NCBI GenBank assembly: GCA_965243485.1
Contig: CBDEVP010000001.1
Coordinates: forward strand, 558,001-622,000
Direction: 5' to 3'
Length of the DNA stretch: 64,000 bases
Origin: UBA7330 sp965243485
GTDB lineage: Bacteria; Bacteroidota; Bacteroidia; Cytophagales; Cyclobacteriaceae
Part shown: positions 32,201 through 40,022 of the stretch, piece after piece
How positions within the stretch are numbered: the first letter of the stretch is position 1
Layout of the letters: the number at the start of each line of letters is the position of its first letter
The notes under the pieces: generated by a model
The model's database searches: none
What the model was told of the DNA's origin: nothing
What the model saw: only the letters and a program-made list of their open reading frames with translations
Program-made: the position numbers and the translations under genes

Positions 32201-33083
32201 GAAGGATAATTGATTTCGTACCGGACTCAAGGATGGTGTCTACATCATCTTCCGAGACGATACCATCTCTTTCAATCAATACCTCATTTCTGTCAATGGA
32301 TACCACTTCGCCGGTATCTTCATCTACGAAATCTTCTGTCCAGGTTCTCAGGACCCTGGCTGCCAGCCTTCGGCCCACGACTTTCTTCAGTTCTTTTTCG
32401 GTAGCCTCTACTTCTTCGGAGAGTCCAAACAGATCAAGGATGAGCTTATCAGAGCCATAACCAATGGCACGGAGCAATGTTGTTACAGGGAATTTCTTTT
32501 TCCTGTCGATGTAAGCATACATCACATTATTTACATCCGTAGCAAATTCAATCCACGAACCTTTGAAAGGGATGATTCGGGCGGAATAAAGTAGCGTACC
32601 GTTTGTATGTTTGCTTTGAGCGAAAAATACTCCTGGCGACCTGTGCAGCTGTGATACAATGACTCTTTCAGCACCATTGATCACAAAGGAGCCTTTAGAG
32701 GTCATGTAAGGGATGTTACCCAGAAAAACCTCCTGTTCGATGGTTTCAAAATCCTCATTTTCTTCATCGTTGCAAAGGAGTCTCAACTTTGCCTTAAGGG
32801 GTACAGAATAGGTTAGACCTCTCTCGATGCTTTCTTCAACTGAGTATTTTGGGGGGTCGACCGTGTAATCAACAAACTCAAGAACAAAGTTCTCTCTTGA
32901 GTCAGTGATCGGGAAGTTCTCCATAAATACTTTGTAGAGACCTTCATCTTCCCTGTTTTCAGAGGGTGTATCCAACTGGAAAAAGTCTTCGAAAGACTTG
33001 AGCTGAACATCAAGAAAATCAGGGTAATCGATAACTGATTTTATAGAGGAGAAATTAATTCTCCCGTTTTTTATATTCGCCAA
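29214..33083 (-). CDS. rpoB: RNA polymerase beta subunit (TTG start)
   Basis: A 1289-residue catalytic subunit. The rifampicin-binding region reads [20 protein letters not shown] followed by [20 protein letters not shown], with wild-type residues at the usual resistance positions. Other landmarks: [33 protein letters not shown] and the C-terminal [20 protein letters not shown]. The first codon is TTG at 33083 (TTG-GCG-AAT-ATA), giving the usual M-A-N/T start; no in-frame ATG lies nearby upstream, and the next internal Met is within conserved sequence. It is preceded by a hairpin after rplL. Confidence 0.97.
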   Translation of the reverse strand: [1289 protein letters not shown]

Positions 33084-33143
33084 AGCTATGTTTGTTTTAA
33101 TTCTAAATAATGGTCAAACAACAGGTAAAATGTATACAAACAG

Positions 33144-33180
33144 CAAAAGACCTGACTCCAATGTTGGTTGGGACCAGGCC
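33144..33180 (-). terminator. Hairpin/attenuator between rplL and rpoB
   Basis: On the minus strand arms 33168-33180 and 33149-33161 form a 13-bp stem with a few G-U or weak pairs and a 6-nt loop, followed by TCTTTTG. It lies 25 bp after the rplL stop and 60 bp before rpoB. In E. coli a partial terminator in this same gap sets the ratio of L7/L12 to polymerase; that role here is inference. Confidence 0.6.
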
Positions 33181-33204
33181 TGCGCCATGTTGAAAAATGT
33201 TTAT

Positions 33205-33591
33205 TTATTTTAATTCGACCTCAGCACCAGCTTCCTCAAGCTGCTTTTTAAGTGCATCTGCCTCGTCTTTGTCCACACCTTCTTTCACTGGCTTAGGTGC
33301 TCCATCAACAAGCTCTTTAGCTTCTTTTAGTCCAAGACCTGTCAATTCCTTAACAAGTTTAACAACAGCCAGTTTGGCACCACCCGGTGATTTAAGGATA
33401 ACATCGAAAGATGATTTTTCCTCTTCTCCGCCTCCACCAGCAGCATCTCCACCAGCAGCACCAGCAACCATTACAGGCCCAGATGCAGCAGGTTCAATAC
33501 CATACTCGTCTTTAAGGATATTTGCCAACTCGCTAACTTCTTTAACCGAAAGGTTTACTAATTGCTCTGCGAACGCTTTTAAATCTGCCAT
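33205..33591 (-). CDS. rplL: Ribosomal protein L7/L12
   Basis: A 128-residue stalk protein that recruits translational GTPases. N-terminal dimerisation region DLKAFAEQLVNLSVKEVSEL, a flexible hinge unusually rich in Gly and Ala (MVAGAAGGDAAGGGGEEE), and the C-terminal domain KSSFDVILKSPGGAKLAVVK, LVKELTGLGLKEAKELVDGA, PKPVKEGVDKDEADALKKQL. It starts 33 bp after rplJ. Confidence 0.97.
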   Translation of the reverse strand: MADLKAFAEQLVNLSVKEVSELANILKDEYGIEPAASGPVMVAGAAGGDAAGGGGEEEKSSFDVILKSPGGAKLAVVKLVKELTGLGLKEAKELVDGAPKPVKEGVDKDEADALKKQLEEAGAEVELK

Positions 33592-33624
33592 TTTAAATTA
33601 ATAGTTAATCTTTTGTGTAATAAT

Positions 33625-34152
33625 TTATTCTCTTTCTGAAAGTGTTTTGACAATACCAGCAAGCTTGTGTTCTCCGCTTTTAAGAAGAGAGATAACCTCC
33701 TTGGCCGGTGATTGTAGTAAATTGATAACCTCGCCAATAAGTTCCTCTTTAGACTTAAGCTTACTTAAAAACTCAAGTTGTTCCTCACCAACGAAAATAT
33801 CTGAATCTATGGAAGCAGCCTTAAATTTCGGCCGATCCTGAGGATCAGCCTTTTTATAGTCTTTGATCAGCTTGGCAGGTGCACTGGCGTTTTCCTTTAC
33901 GAACATAATTCCTGAAACACCTTTCAATGCTTCATCCAGTTTGGGATTCCCCCATTCCAGAGACTCAAGTGCCTTCTTTATCAATGTATTTTTTGCCACC
34001 CGATATTCGATACCCTGCTTAAAACACATCGCACGAAACTTGTTAATTTCAGCCACGCTCAGTCCGGAGGTATCTGTAATATAGTAATGGTCTGAACCCT
34101 GAAATTTTTCAGTCAAACCGGCAATAACCTGTGCTTTTTCCTCTCTTGTCAT
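33625..34152 (-). CDS. rplJ: Ribosomal protein L10
   Basis: A 175-residue stalk base protein whose C-terminal helix binds L7/L12 dimers. It starts TREEKAQVIAGLTEKFQGS and shows YYITDTSGLSVAEINKFRAM, YRVAKNTLIKKALESLEWG and KGVSGIMFVKENASAPAKLI. Its ATG overlaps the rplA stop by 4 bp (ATGA). Confidence 0.97.
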   Translation of the reverse strand: MTREEKAQVIAGLTEKFQGSDHYYITDTSGLSVAEINKFRAMCFKQGIEYRVAKNTLIKKALESLEWGNPKLDEALKGVSGIMFVKENASAPAKLIKDYKKADPQDRPKFKAASIDSDIFVGEEQLEFLSKLKSKEELIGEVINLLQSPAKEVISLLKSGEHKLAGIVKTLSERE

Positions 34153-34853
34153 GACGATAATCCTGCTACGCTATTTTTATCAATGTTGATTCCTTTGCTC
34201 ATTGTGCTGGACATGGAGATGGATCTGAAGTATGCTCCCTTTGCAGATGCAGGCTTCAGTTTAGCAATGGTCTGAAGCATCTCAGCAGCATTTTCCCTGA
34301 TCTTGTCCGCATCGAATGATGCTTTTCCGATGTTGGTATGAATGATCCCGAATTTATCTACCTTGAAATCAATCTTACCTGCTTTAACTTCTTTCACAGC
34401 CTGTCCGATGTCCATGGTAACCGTACCCGATTTTGGGTTTGGCATCAATCCTCTTGGACCCAGTACACGGCCAAGTTTACCTACTTTAGCCATCACTGTA
34501 GGCATCGTGACAATTACATCGATATCTGTCCAGCCGCCTTCAATCTTTTCTATGTAGTCATCAAGTCCCACATGGTCAGCTCCGGCAGCCTTTGCTTCTT
34601 CTTCCTTATCAGGCGTACATAATGCGAGAACCCTGACGTCCTTACCTATACCGTGTGGCAAAGACACCACACCTCTAACCATCTGATCTGCCTTCTTAGG
34701 GTCTACACCAAGGCGTATATCCAGATCTATCGAGGCATCAAATTTGGTGAAAGTGATCTCCTTCACCAGTTTAGAGGCATCTTCGAGTGAGTATTCCTTT
34801 TCGGTATCGACTAACTCTGCTGCTTTCTTTTGATTTTTTGTCAGTTTTCCCAT
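34149..34853 (-). CDS. rplA: Ribosomal protein L1
   Basis: A 234-residue mobile stalk protein that helps release E-site tRNA and in many bacteria represses the L11 operon. Motifs: GVDPKKADQMVRGVVSLPHG, GKDVRVLALCTPDKEEEAKA, and the signature VMAKVGKLGRVLGPRGLMPN followed by PKSGTVTMDIGQAVKEVKAG. It overlaps rplJ by 4 bp and follows rplK by 4 bp. Confidence 0.98.
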   Translation of the reverse strand: MGKLTKNQKKAAELVDTEKEYSLEDASKLVKEITFTKFDASIDLDIRLGVDPKKADQMVRGVVSLPHGIGKDVRVLALCTPDKEEEAKAAGADHVGLDDYIEKIEGGWTDIDVIVTMPTVMAKVGKLGRVLGPRGLMPNPKSGTVTMDIGQAVKEVKAGKIDFKVDKFGIIHTNIGKASFDADKIRENAAEMLQTIAKLKPASAKGAYFRSISMSSTMSKGINIDKNSVAGLSS

Positions 34854-34857
34854 CTCT

Positions 34858-35295
34858 TTATTGTGGTGCCTGTCCGGTCACTTTAATTCCCATACTTCTA
34901 GCCGTACCTGCTACCTGTTTCATCGCGGATTCAATTTTGAATGCGTTGAGGTCCGGCATTTTGGTTTCTGCAATGGTCTTGATCTGATCCCAGGTCACAC
35001 TTCCAACCTTAGCCCGGTTAGATTCCGCGGAACCTTTTTTGATCTTAGCAGCCTCCATCAGCAATACTGCTGCAGGAGGAGTCTTGATGATAAAATCAAA
35101 GGACTTATCTGAATATATGGTCACTACTACCGGGAGTACCTGACCCTGCTTATCCTGTGTCCGTGCATTGAATTGCTTACAGAACTCCATGATGTTGACA
35201 CCTTTAGCACCAAGTGCCGGTCCAACCGGAGGTGAGGGGTTTGCTGCACCACCTCTGACCTGTAGCTTTAAATAACCTGAGATCTCCTTAGCCAT
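34858..35295 (-). CDS. rplK: Ribosomal protein L11
   Basis: A 145-residue protein of the GTPase-associated centre, needed for stringent factor activation. It starts AKEISGYLKLQVRGGAANPS with PPVGPALGAKGVNIMEFCKQ (the proline-rich hinge of the N-terminal domain). The C-terminal domain has KKGSAESNRAKVGSVTWDQI and end SMGIKVTGQAPQ. It lies 4 bp after nusG. Confidence 0.98.
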   Translation of the reverse strand: MAKEISGYLKLQVRGGAANPSPPVGPALGAKGVNIMEFCKQFNARTQDKQGQVLPVVVTIYSDKSFDFIIKTPPAAVLLMEAAKIKKGSAESNRAKVGSVTWDQIKTIAETKMPDLNAFKIESAMKQVAGTARSMGIKVTGQAPQ

Positions 35296-35299
35296 TTAT

Positions 35300-35857
35300 T
35301 TAATCTTGTTTTTCGACCTGTATATAATTTAATTCCACAGGTGTATTTCTTCCAAAAATCTTTACTGTCACATTTAGCTTCTTACGGTCTTCGAATACTT
35401 CTTCCACAGTTCCCGTAAATCCACTGAATGGTCCATCCATTACTTTTACAGTCTCCCCTACTATATAAGGTGTAACTAACTTCTCTTCATACTCCTCCGC
35501 TTCGTCTACTCTTCCCAAAATCCTGTTCACCTCGTTTTGACGCAATGGCACAGGATCTTTTAAAGCACTGGTACCTCCTTCACCCAAAAACCCGATCACA
35601 TCAGGGGTATTGGTGATGATGTGCTGGGTCTCTCCATTAGAAAGATCAGCCTGTATCAGCACATATCCCGGAAAGAAGTTGCGTTCTCTTACCCTTTTCT
35701 TCCCGTTCCTCATCTCGTAGACCTTCTCGGAAGGAATTAACACCTGGGGAACAAGATTTTCTATCTCATTCCGGGCAATCTCCTGCTCCAGATAATTTTT
35801 TACCCTTTTTTCACGGCCACTGATCGCCCTAACCACATACCATTTATAATCCGACAT
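35300..35857 (-). CDS. nusG: Transcription termination/antitermination factor NusG
   Basis: A 185-residue factor that binds RNA polymerase through its NGN domain and Rho or S10 through its KOW domain. The start at 35857 (MSDYKWYVVRAISGREKRVK) gives the normal N-terminus and lies 1 bp after the secE stop; a longer frame would run into secE. Motifs: NFFPGYVLIQADLSNGE, PDVIGFLGEG, and KOW region VGETVKVMDGPFSGFTGTVE. Confidence 0.97.
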   Translation of the reverse strand: MSDYKWYVVRAISGREKRVKNYLEQEIARNEIENLVPQVLIPSEKVYEMRNGKKRVRERNFFPGYVLIQADLSNGETQHIITNTPDVIGFLGEGGTSALKDPVPLRQNEVNRILGRVDEAEEYEEKLVTPYIVGETVKVMDGPFSGFTGTVEEVFEDRKKLNVTVKIFGRNTPVELNYIQVEKQD

Positions 35858-35858
35858 T

Positions 35859-36050
35859 CTAAAAAGCGTTATAGAACCAATCCATACCGTTTTGAAAAGA
35901 ATAGTCAAAAACACCAATCAACAGCGCGAAGATCAATGATGCCACAAGCACTAAAACACTGCTATTCTGCAGTTCAGAGTACTTTGGCCAAGTCACTTTT
36001 GTCAATAACTCGTCGTACGCTTCCTTAAAAAATGTAATGACTTTACTCAT
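35859..36050 (-). CDS. secE: Preprotein translocase subunit SecE
   Basis: A 63-residue single-span clamp of SecY. The amphipathic helix FFKEAYDELLTKVTWPKYSE is followed by one membrane segment (SVLVLVASLIFALLIGVFDY), as in minimal SecE proteins. The T-W-P motif is diagnostic. It lies 14 bp after tRNA-Trp and heads the secE-nusG-rplK unit. Confidence 0.95.
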   Translation of the reverse strand: MSKVITFFKEAYDELLTKVTWPKYSELQNSSVLVLVASLIFALLIGVFDYSFQNGMDWFYNAF

Positions 36051-36064
36051 CTATCTGTTCGTTG

Positions 36065-36137
36065 CACGGGAGGAGGGACTCGAACCCCCAACCAACGGTT
36101 TTGGAGACCGCTACTCTACCAATTGAGCTACACCCGT
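36065..36137 (-). tRNA. tRNA-Trp (anticodon CCA)
   Basis: A 73-nt cloverleaf. The anticodon loop CTCCAAA, between stem strands GCGGT/ACCGT, carries CCA, and the T-loop is GGTTCGAGTCC. The acceptor stem ACGGGTG pairs with CTCCCGT, with an apparent T-T mismatch at pair 6-67. The gene sits between tuf and secE, the usual Bacteroidota place. Confidence 0.93.
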
Positions 36138-36190
36138 AAAGGTAGCAGCCCAAAAAGGACTGCAAATTTAGATTAATCAGCTTGTATAAA

Positions 36191-36223
36191 CAAAAGAGAT
36201 CGCGAAAATAATTCCACGATCTC
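36191..36223 (-). terminator. Terminator after tuf
   Basis: On the minus strand GAGATCGTG and CGCGATCTC pair over nine positions (one weak) with an AT-rich loop, followed by TTTTGTTT. It lies 18 bp after the tuf stop and before tRNA-Trp. Confidence 0.7.
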
Positions 36224-36240
36224 CTGAAGCTTTAAAAACC

Positions 36241-37428
36241 TTAGTCGAGAATTTCAGTAACCTGTCCTGAACCTACAGTTCTACCGCCTTCTCTGATCGC
36301 AAATCGCAATCCCTTTTCCAGCGCAACTTTGTTGATAAGGTTTACTTCGATGGTAACATTGTCACCTGGCATAACCATTTCAACATTTTCAGGAAGTTTG
36401 ATCTCCCCGGTCACGTCGGTTGTTCTCAGGTAGAATTGAGGACGATATTTGTTGAAGAATGGAGTGTGACGACCACCTTCTTCTTTTGACAGGACGTATA
36501 CTTCTGCCTTAAACTTGGCGTGAGGAGTTACTGATCCTGGCTTGCAGATGATCATTCCTCGTCGGATATCATCTTTTTCAATACCTCTAAGAAGAAGACC
36601 TACGTTATCTCCGGCCTCACCTCTGTCGAGGATCTTTCTAAACATCTCAACTCCAGTGATTGTGGATTTCAGTCCTTCTGCGCCCATACCAATGATATCA
36701 ACAGCATCTCCCGAGTTGATCACACCTCTTTCGATTCTTCCGGTAGCAACAGTTCCACGACCTGTGATTGAGAATACGTCCTCAACAGGCATAAGGAAAT
36801 CCTTATCGATAGCTCTTTCAGGAATTGGGATGTACTCATCTACAGCTTTCATCAGCTCCTCTACTTTTTCCACCCACTTGGCTTCTCCGTTAAGAGCTCC
36901 TAATGCTGATCCCTGGATCACAGGAATTTCATCACCCGGGAATTCGTAATCAGAAAGTAGTTCCCTGATTTCCATTTCCACAAGCTCCAATAGCTCAGGA
37001 TCATCAACGAGGTCTACTTTGTTCATAAATACAACCAAAGCAGGTACACCTACCTGACGGGAAAGAAGAATATGCTCACGGGTTTGTGGCATTGGACCGT
37101 CAGTTGCAGCAACCACAATGATAGCTCCATCCATCTGGGCAGCACCTGTTACCATGTTTTTTACATAATCCGCGTGACCAGGGCAATCAACGTGTGCATA
37201 GTGACGAGATTCAGTCTGATACTCGATGTGCGACGAGTTGATTGTGATACCCCGCTCTTTTTCCTCCGGTGCGTTATCGATCGAAGAGAAGTCTTTAAGT
37301 TCTGCCAGTCCTTTACCTGCAAGTACTGAAGAAATTGCTGCGGTAAGCGTTGTTTTACCATGGTCTACGTGACCAATGGTTCCAATATTAACATGCGGTT
37401 TTGAACGATCAAAGGTTTCTTTAGCCAT
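36241..37428 (-). CDS. tuf: Elongation factor Tu
   Basis: A 395-residue GTPase that delivers aminoacyl-tRNA to the ribosome. G1 GHVDHGKTTLTAAI, G2 region ERGITINSSHIEYQT, G3 DCPGHADYVKNM, G4 MNKVDLVDD; domain 2 GRGTVATGRIERGVINSGD; domain 3 ending GGRTVGSGQVTEILD. Standard length. It lies downstream of tRNA-Tyr, tRNA-Gly and tRNA-Thr, probably on one primary transcript. It is the only tuf in the window and is far from fusA. Confidence 0.98.
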   Translation of the reverse strand: MAKETFDRSKPHVNIGTIGHVDHGKTTLTAAISSVLAGKGLAELKDFSSIDNAPEEKERGITINSSHIEYQTESRHYAHVDCPGHADYVKNMVTGAAQMDGAIIVVAATDGPMPQTREHILLSRQVGVPALVVFMNKVDLVDDPELLELVEMEIRELLSDYEFPGDEIPVIQGSALGALNGEAKWVEKVEELMKAVDEYIPIPERAIDKDFLMPVEDVFSITGRGTVATGRIERGVINSGDAVDIIGMGAEGLKSTITGVEMFRKILDRGEAGDNVGLLLRGIEKDDIRRGMIICKPGSVTPHAKFKAEVYVLSKEEGGRHTPFFNKYRPQFYLRTTDVTGEIKLPENVEMVMPGDNVTIEVNLINKVALEKGLRFAIREGGRTVGSGQVTEILD

Positions 37429-37555
37429 GTCTGATAATCCTCAATTTAGATTCTAATTATTTATTTCTACTATTTTTAAATACTTCAAGTCATCTGAAAC
37501 GGACATTGTCCTTCTTCAAATTATATCATGCTCAAAAAGCATCTTTCAACTTTAG

Positions 37556-37627
<72 letters not shown>

Positions 37628-37641
37628 TTTAACCGATTTTG

Positions 37642-37656
37642 TCAGACAATGTCTGA
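37642..37656. repeat. 15-bp perfect palindrome in the tRNA-Gly/tRNA-Thr spacer
   Basis: TCAGACA and TGTCTGA flank a single A. The same seven-base arms occur in the hairpin at 56956-56983. It may help RNase processing of the tRNA transcript or be chance. Confidence 0.4.
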
Positions 37657-37736
37657 GACCATCGGAATTGCTAAACTCTTTGAGTTCAGCATTTTTGAAC
37701 CAAAGAGCCCAAAGACCCCAGCTAACCAGGGATTTG

Positions 37737-37809
37737 AGCGGGCGACCAGGTTCGAACCGGCGACCTACAGCTTGGAAGGCTGTCGCTCTACCAACTGAGC
37801 TACGCCCGC
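37737..37809 (-). tRNA. tRNA-Gly (anticodon TCC)
   Basis: A 73-nt cloverleaf. Acceptor GCGGGCG pairs with CGCCCGC, with discriminator T; the anticodon stem ACAGC/GCTGT encloses CTTCCAA with anticodon TCC; T-loop GGTTCGAACC. It is second in the tRNA row before tuf. Confidence 0.95.
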
Positions 37810-37889
37810 TTGTGTACACCATCACTTTATCTTAACACTAAGCTTTGGTATTCACGGACCTCCAACACCTAGGGTTTCGGAGGACGCAG

Positions 37890-37972
37890 TGGGGGGAGAA
37901 GGATTCGAACCTTCGAAGACATAAGTCAACGGATTTACAGTCCGTCCCAGTTGGCCGCTTTGGTATCCCCCC
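37890..37972 (-). tRNA. tRNA-Tyr (anticodon GTA)
   Basis: An 83-nt class II tRNA with a long variable arm. Acceptor GGGGGGA pairs with TCCCCCC, discriminator A; the anticodon loop within ACGGACTGTAAATCCGT carries GTA; T-loop GGTTCGAATCC. It is the first gene of the tRNA-tuf unit, about 60 bp after a promoter at 38031-38061. Confidence 0.95.
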
Positions 37973-38030
37973 GATCTCAATAAATCAAAAAATACTTTCC
38001 CTTCTGACGGACTGCCCGAAAAAGGGAATG

Positions 38031-38061
38031 CAAAATTATACGGATTTTTATTATATTCAAA
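38031..38061 (-). promoter_or_regulatory. Bacteroidota-type promoter of the tRNA-Tyr/Gly/Thr-tuf unit
   Basis: On the minus strand TTTG (38058-38061), a 19-nt spacer and TAATTTTG (38031-38038) match the TTG/TAnnTTTG pattern. tRNA-Tyr starts 59 nt downstream. It lies in the divergent gap facing the biotinyl carrier gene. Confidence 0.65.
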
Positions 38062-38151
38062 TTTTTGATTTGATATTATAAAAAGTGATAAAATTGAAGA
38101 CGTGAAATAATTATCACACATAATGTCTTTTAACAATTTATAATCTTCCCC

Positions 38152-38652
38152 ATGAAACTGACCTGCACCATCAACAATGACGAATCCGTAACACTGGAAC
38201 TCCATGGGCAAAGAACCATGATTGAAGGCAAAGAAGTGAATTATCAGCTGCTCAAAAGGAAAGCTGATGAATTCCAATTACTGATAGGTGCTGATGCCTA
38301 CGACATTAGGGTGCTGGCGGTAGAAGGAAGCCATGTCTGGCTCCTGATTGACGATTACGAAGTAAAGATTGAAACCAGAAATGAGCTGGACCTGATGATG
38401 GTTAAATTAGGTGTGGACGACCGTTCGATGGCTGGAAATGCTGAAATACTGGCCCCGATGCCAGGCACTATCCTGGACATCATAGTTGCTCCCGGGCAAA
38501 TGGTGAAAAGCGGAGACAGCCTGCTGGTCCTCAACGCTATGAAAATGGAAAATGTGATCAAGTCACCGGGTGACGGACAGGTAGATCAGGTACTTGTTTC
38601 AACCGGAGATAATGTAAATAAAAATCAGGTGCTCGTTTCTTTTAAGGCATAG
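38152..38652 (+). CDS. Biotinyl carrier protein of an acyl-CoA carboxylase
   Basis: A 166-residue protein. The last 75 residues are a biotin/lipoyl attachment domain: APMPGTILDIIVAPGQMVKS, then SLLVLNAMKMENVIKSPGDG, with the biotinylated Lys in A-M-K-M. The N-terminal half is a small beta domain (LELHGQRTMIEGKEVNYQLL) found in Bacteroidota carrier subunits. It would carry carboxyl groups for a propionyl- or methylcrotonyl-type carboxylase; the carboxylase subunits are not in the window. Its biotin would be attached by BirA (51970-52728). It is divergent from the tRNA-tuf unit. Confidence 0.85.
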   Translation: MKLTCTINNDESVTLELHGQRTMIEGKEVNYQLLKRKADEFQLLIGADAYDIRVLAVEGSHVWLLIDDYEVKIETRNELDLMMVKLGVDDRSMAGNAEILAPMPGTILDIIVAPGQMVKSGDSLLVLNAMKMENVIKSPGDGQVDQVLVSTGDNVNKNQVLVSFKA

Positions 38653-38687
38653 GTCAAGTTTTTTAGGGCTACCTAGCTGAAACTTTA

Positions 38688-38695
38688 TATTTTTG
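38688..38695 (+). promoter_or_regulatory. Putative -7 box before pyrH
   Basis: TATTTTTG fits TAnnTTTG and lies 34 nt before the pyrH ATG. The -33 region is only T-rich, without a clear TTG, so the call is tentative. Confidence 0.35.
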
Positions 38696-38729
38696 TGAGG
38701 TTTGAACCTAATGATGACTTAACTGCCTA

Positions 38730-39434
38730 ATGAAATATAAACGTATTCTCCTTAAGCTCAGTGGTGAAGCACTGATGGGATCCAAAGACCATGGAATTGA
38801 TTCAGAAAGACTGGAGCAATACGCACAAGAGATATTAAGAGTTCACGATGCCGGTATACAACTGGCCATCGTCATCGGCGGAGGCAATATATTCCGAGGT
38901 GTGGATGGTGAAAGATCCGGCATTGACAGGGTGCAGGGAGACTATATGGGCATGCTGGCCACAGTGATCAATGCCATGGCGCTACAGAGCTCACTGGAAA
39001 AACACGGAATGTATACCCGATTGATGTCGGGATTGAAGATGGAGCAGGTATGTGAGCCATTTATCCGAAGGAGAGCCATTAGGCATCTGGAAAAAAACAG
39101 AATTGTTATTTTCGGTGCCGGGATCGGAAACCCATATTTCACGACGGATTCAACAGCGAGTCTCAGGGCCATAGAAATAGAGGCCAATGTGGTACTTAAG
39201 GGAACCAGGGTTGATGGTGTTTATACGGCAGACCCGGAGAAGGTTCCTGACGCTGAAAAGTATCAGACACTTTCCTTTCAGGAAGCTTACGAAAAAGGAT
39301 TAAACATCATGGATATGACTGCATTTACCCTGTGTATGGAAAATGATCTGCCAATTATTGTTTTTGATATGAATAAACCCGGAAATCTCAATAAGATCAT
39401 CGAAGGTGAGAATGTAGGAACTTTAATTAACTAA
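38730..39434 (+). CDS. pyrH: UMP kinase
   Basis: A 234-residue hexameric kinase making UDP from UMP. It starts KYKRILLKLSGEALMGSKDH, shows IAIVIGGGN-type (LAIVIGGGNIFRG), DYMGMLATVINAMALQSSLE and the substrate region GAGIGNPYFTTDSTASLRAI, ending in DMNKPGNLNKIIEGENVGT. Complete and of normal length. frr follows 18 bp later, the almost universal pyrH-frr pair. Confidence 0.98.
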   Translation: MKYKRILLKLSGEALMGSKDHGIDSERLEQYAQEILRVHDAGIQLAIVIGGGNIFRGVDGERSGIDRVQGDYMGMLATVINAMALQSSLEKHGMYTRLMSGLKMEQVCEPFIRRRAIRHLEKNRIVIFGAGIGNPYFTTDSTASLRAIEIEANVVLKGTRVDGVYTADPEKVPDAEKYQTLSFQEAYEKGLNIMDMTAFTLCMENDLPIIVFDMNKPGNLNKIIEGENVGTLIN

Positions 39435-39452
39435 AAAGATAAAATCATAACA

Positions 39453-40013
39453 ATGGAGGATATAGACTTCTTACTGGAGCACGCGGAAGAAATGATGGAC
39501 AAGGCTGTCAAACATCTGACCGGCGAACTCTCAAGGATCAGGGCCGGCAAAGCCACCCCCAATATGCTTGATGGTGTGGAGGTTGAATACTACGGCTCCA
39601 TGAGTCCGCTTAATCAAATTGCTTCAGTAACCACCCCTGACGGACGTACCATTGCCATCAAACCCTGGGAATCCAAGATGATCCCTGAAATTGAAAGGGC
39701 CATCATCAATAGTGATCTTGGACTCAATCCGCAAAATGATGGTGAGTTGATCCGTATCAACATCCCGGCTTTAACTGAAGAACGCAGGCTGGCTCTTGTA
39801 AAACAAGCCAAAGCTGAAGCTGAAAACGGCAAGGTGAGTATAAGAAATGCGAGGAAGGAAGTGAATGACTCCCTGAAGAACCTTTTGAAAGAAGGAACCG
39901 CCGAAGACCTTGTGAAAAGCGCTGAGGAGGAAGTTCAGAGACTGACTGACCAGTATGTCGAAAAGATTGATAAGCTTCTCGCAGCAAAGGAGAAGGATAT
40001 TATGACCGTGTAA
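39453..40013 (+). CDS. frr: Ribosome recycling factor
   Basis: A 186-residue tRNA-mimicking protein that splits post-termination ribosomes with EF-G. Motifs: HLTGELSRIRAGKATPNMLD, VEYYGSMSPLNQIASVTTPD, IKPWESKMIPEIERAI, NPQNDGELIRINIPALTEER. Normal length. It converges with nadD, whose stop is only 9 bp away. Confidence 0.98.
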   Translation: MEDIDFLLEHAEEMMDKAVKHLTGELSRIRAGKATPNMLDGVEVEYYGSMSPLNQIASVTTPDGRTIAIKPWESKMIPEIERAIINSDLGLNPQNDGELIRINIPALTEERRLALVKQAKAEAENGKVSIRNARKEVNDSLKNLLKEGTAEDLVKSAEEEVQRLTDQYVEKIDKLLAAKEKDIMTV

Positions 40014-40022
40014 TATCCGGAC

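Noticed and set aside
33197..33601. 134-codon open frame on plus
   Set aside because: Antisense of rplL; the Ser/Pro/Ala richness mirrors the Gly/Ala hinge and Glu-rich regions.
37852..38277. Open frame of 141 codons on minus
   Set aside because: It runs through tRNA-Tyr and antisense to the start of the biotinyl carrier gene; no protein family features.
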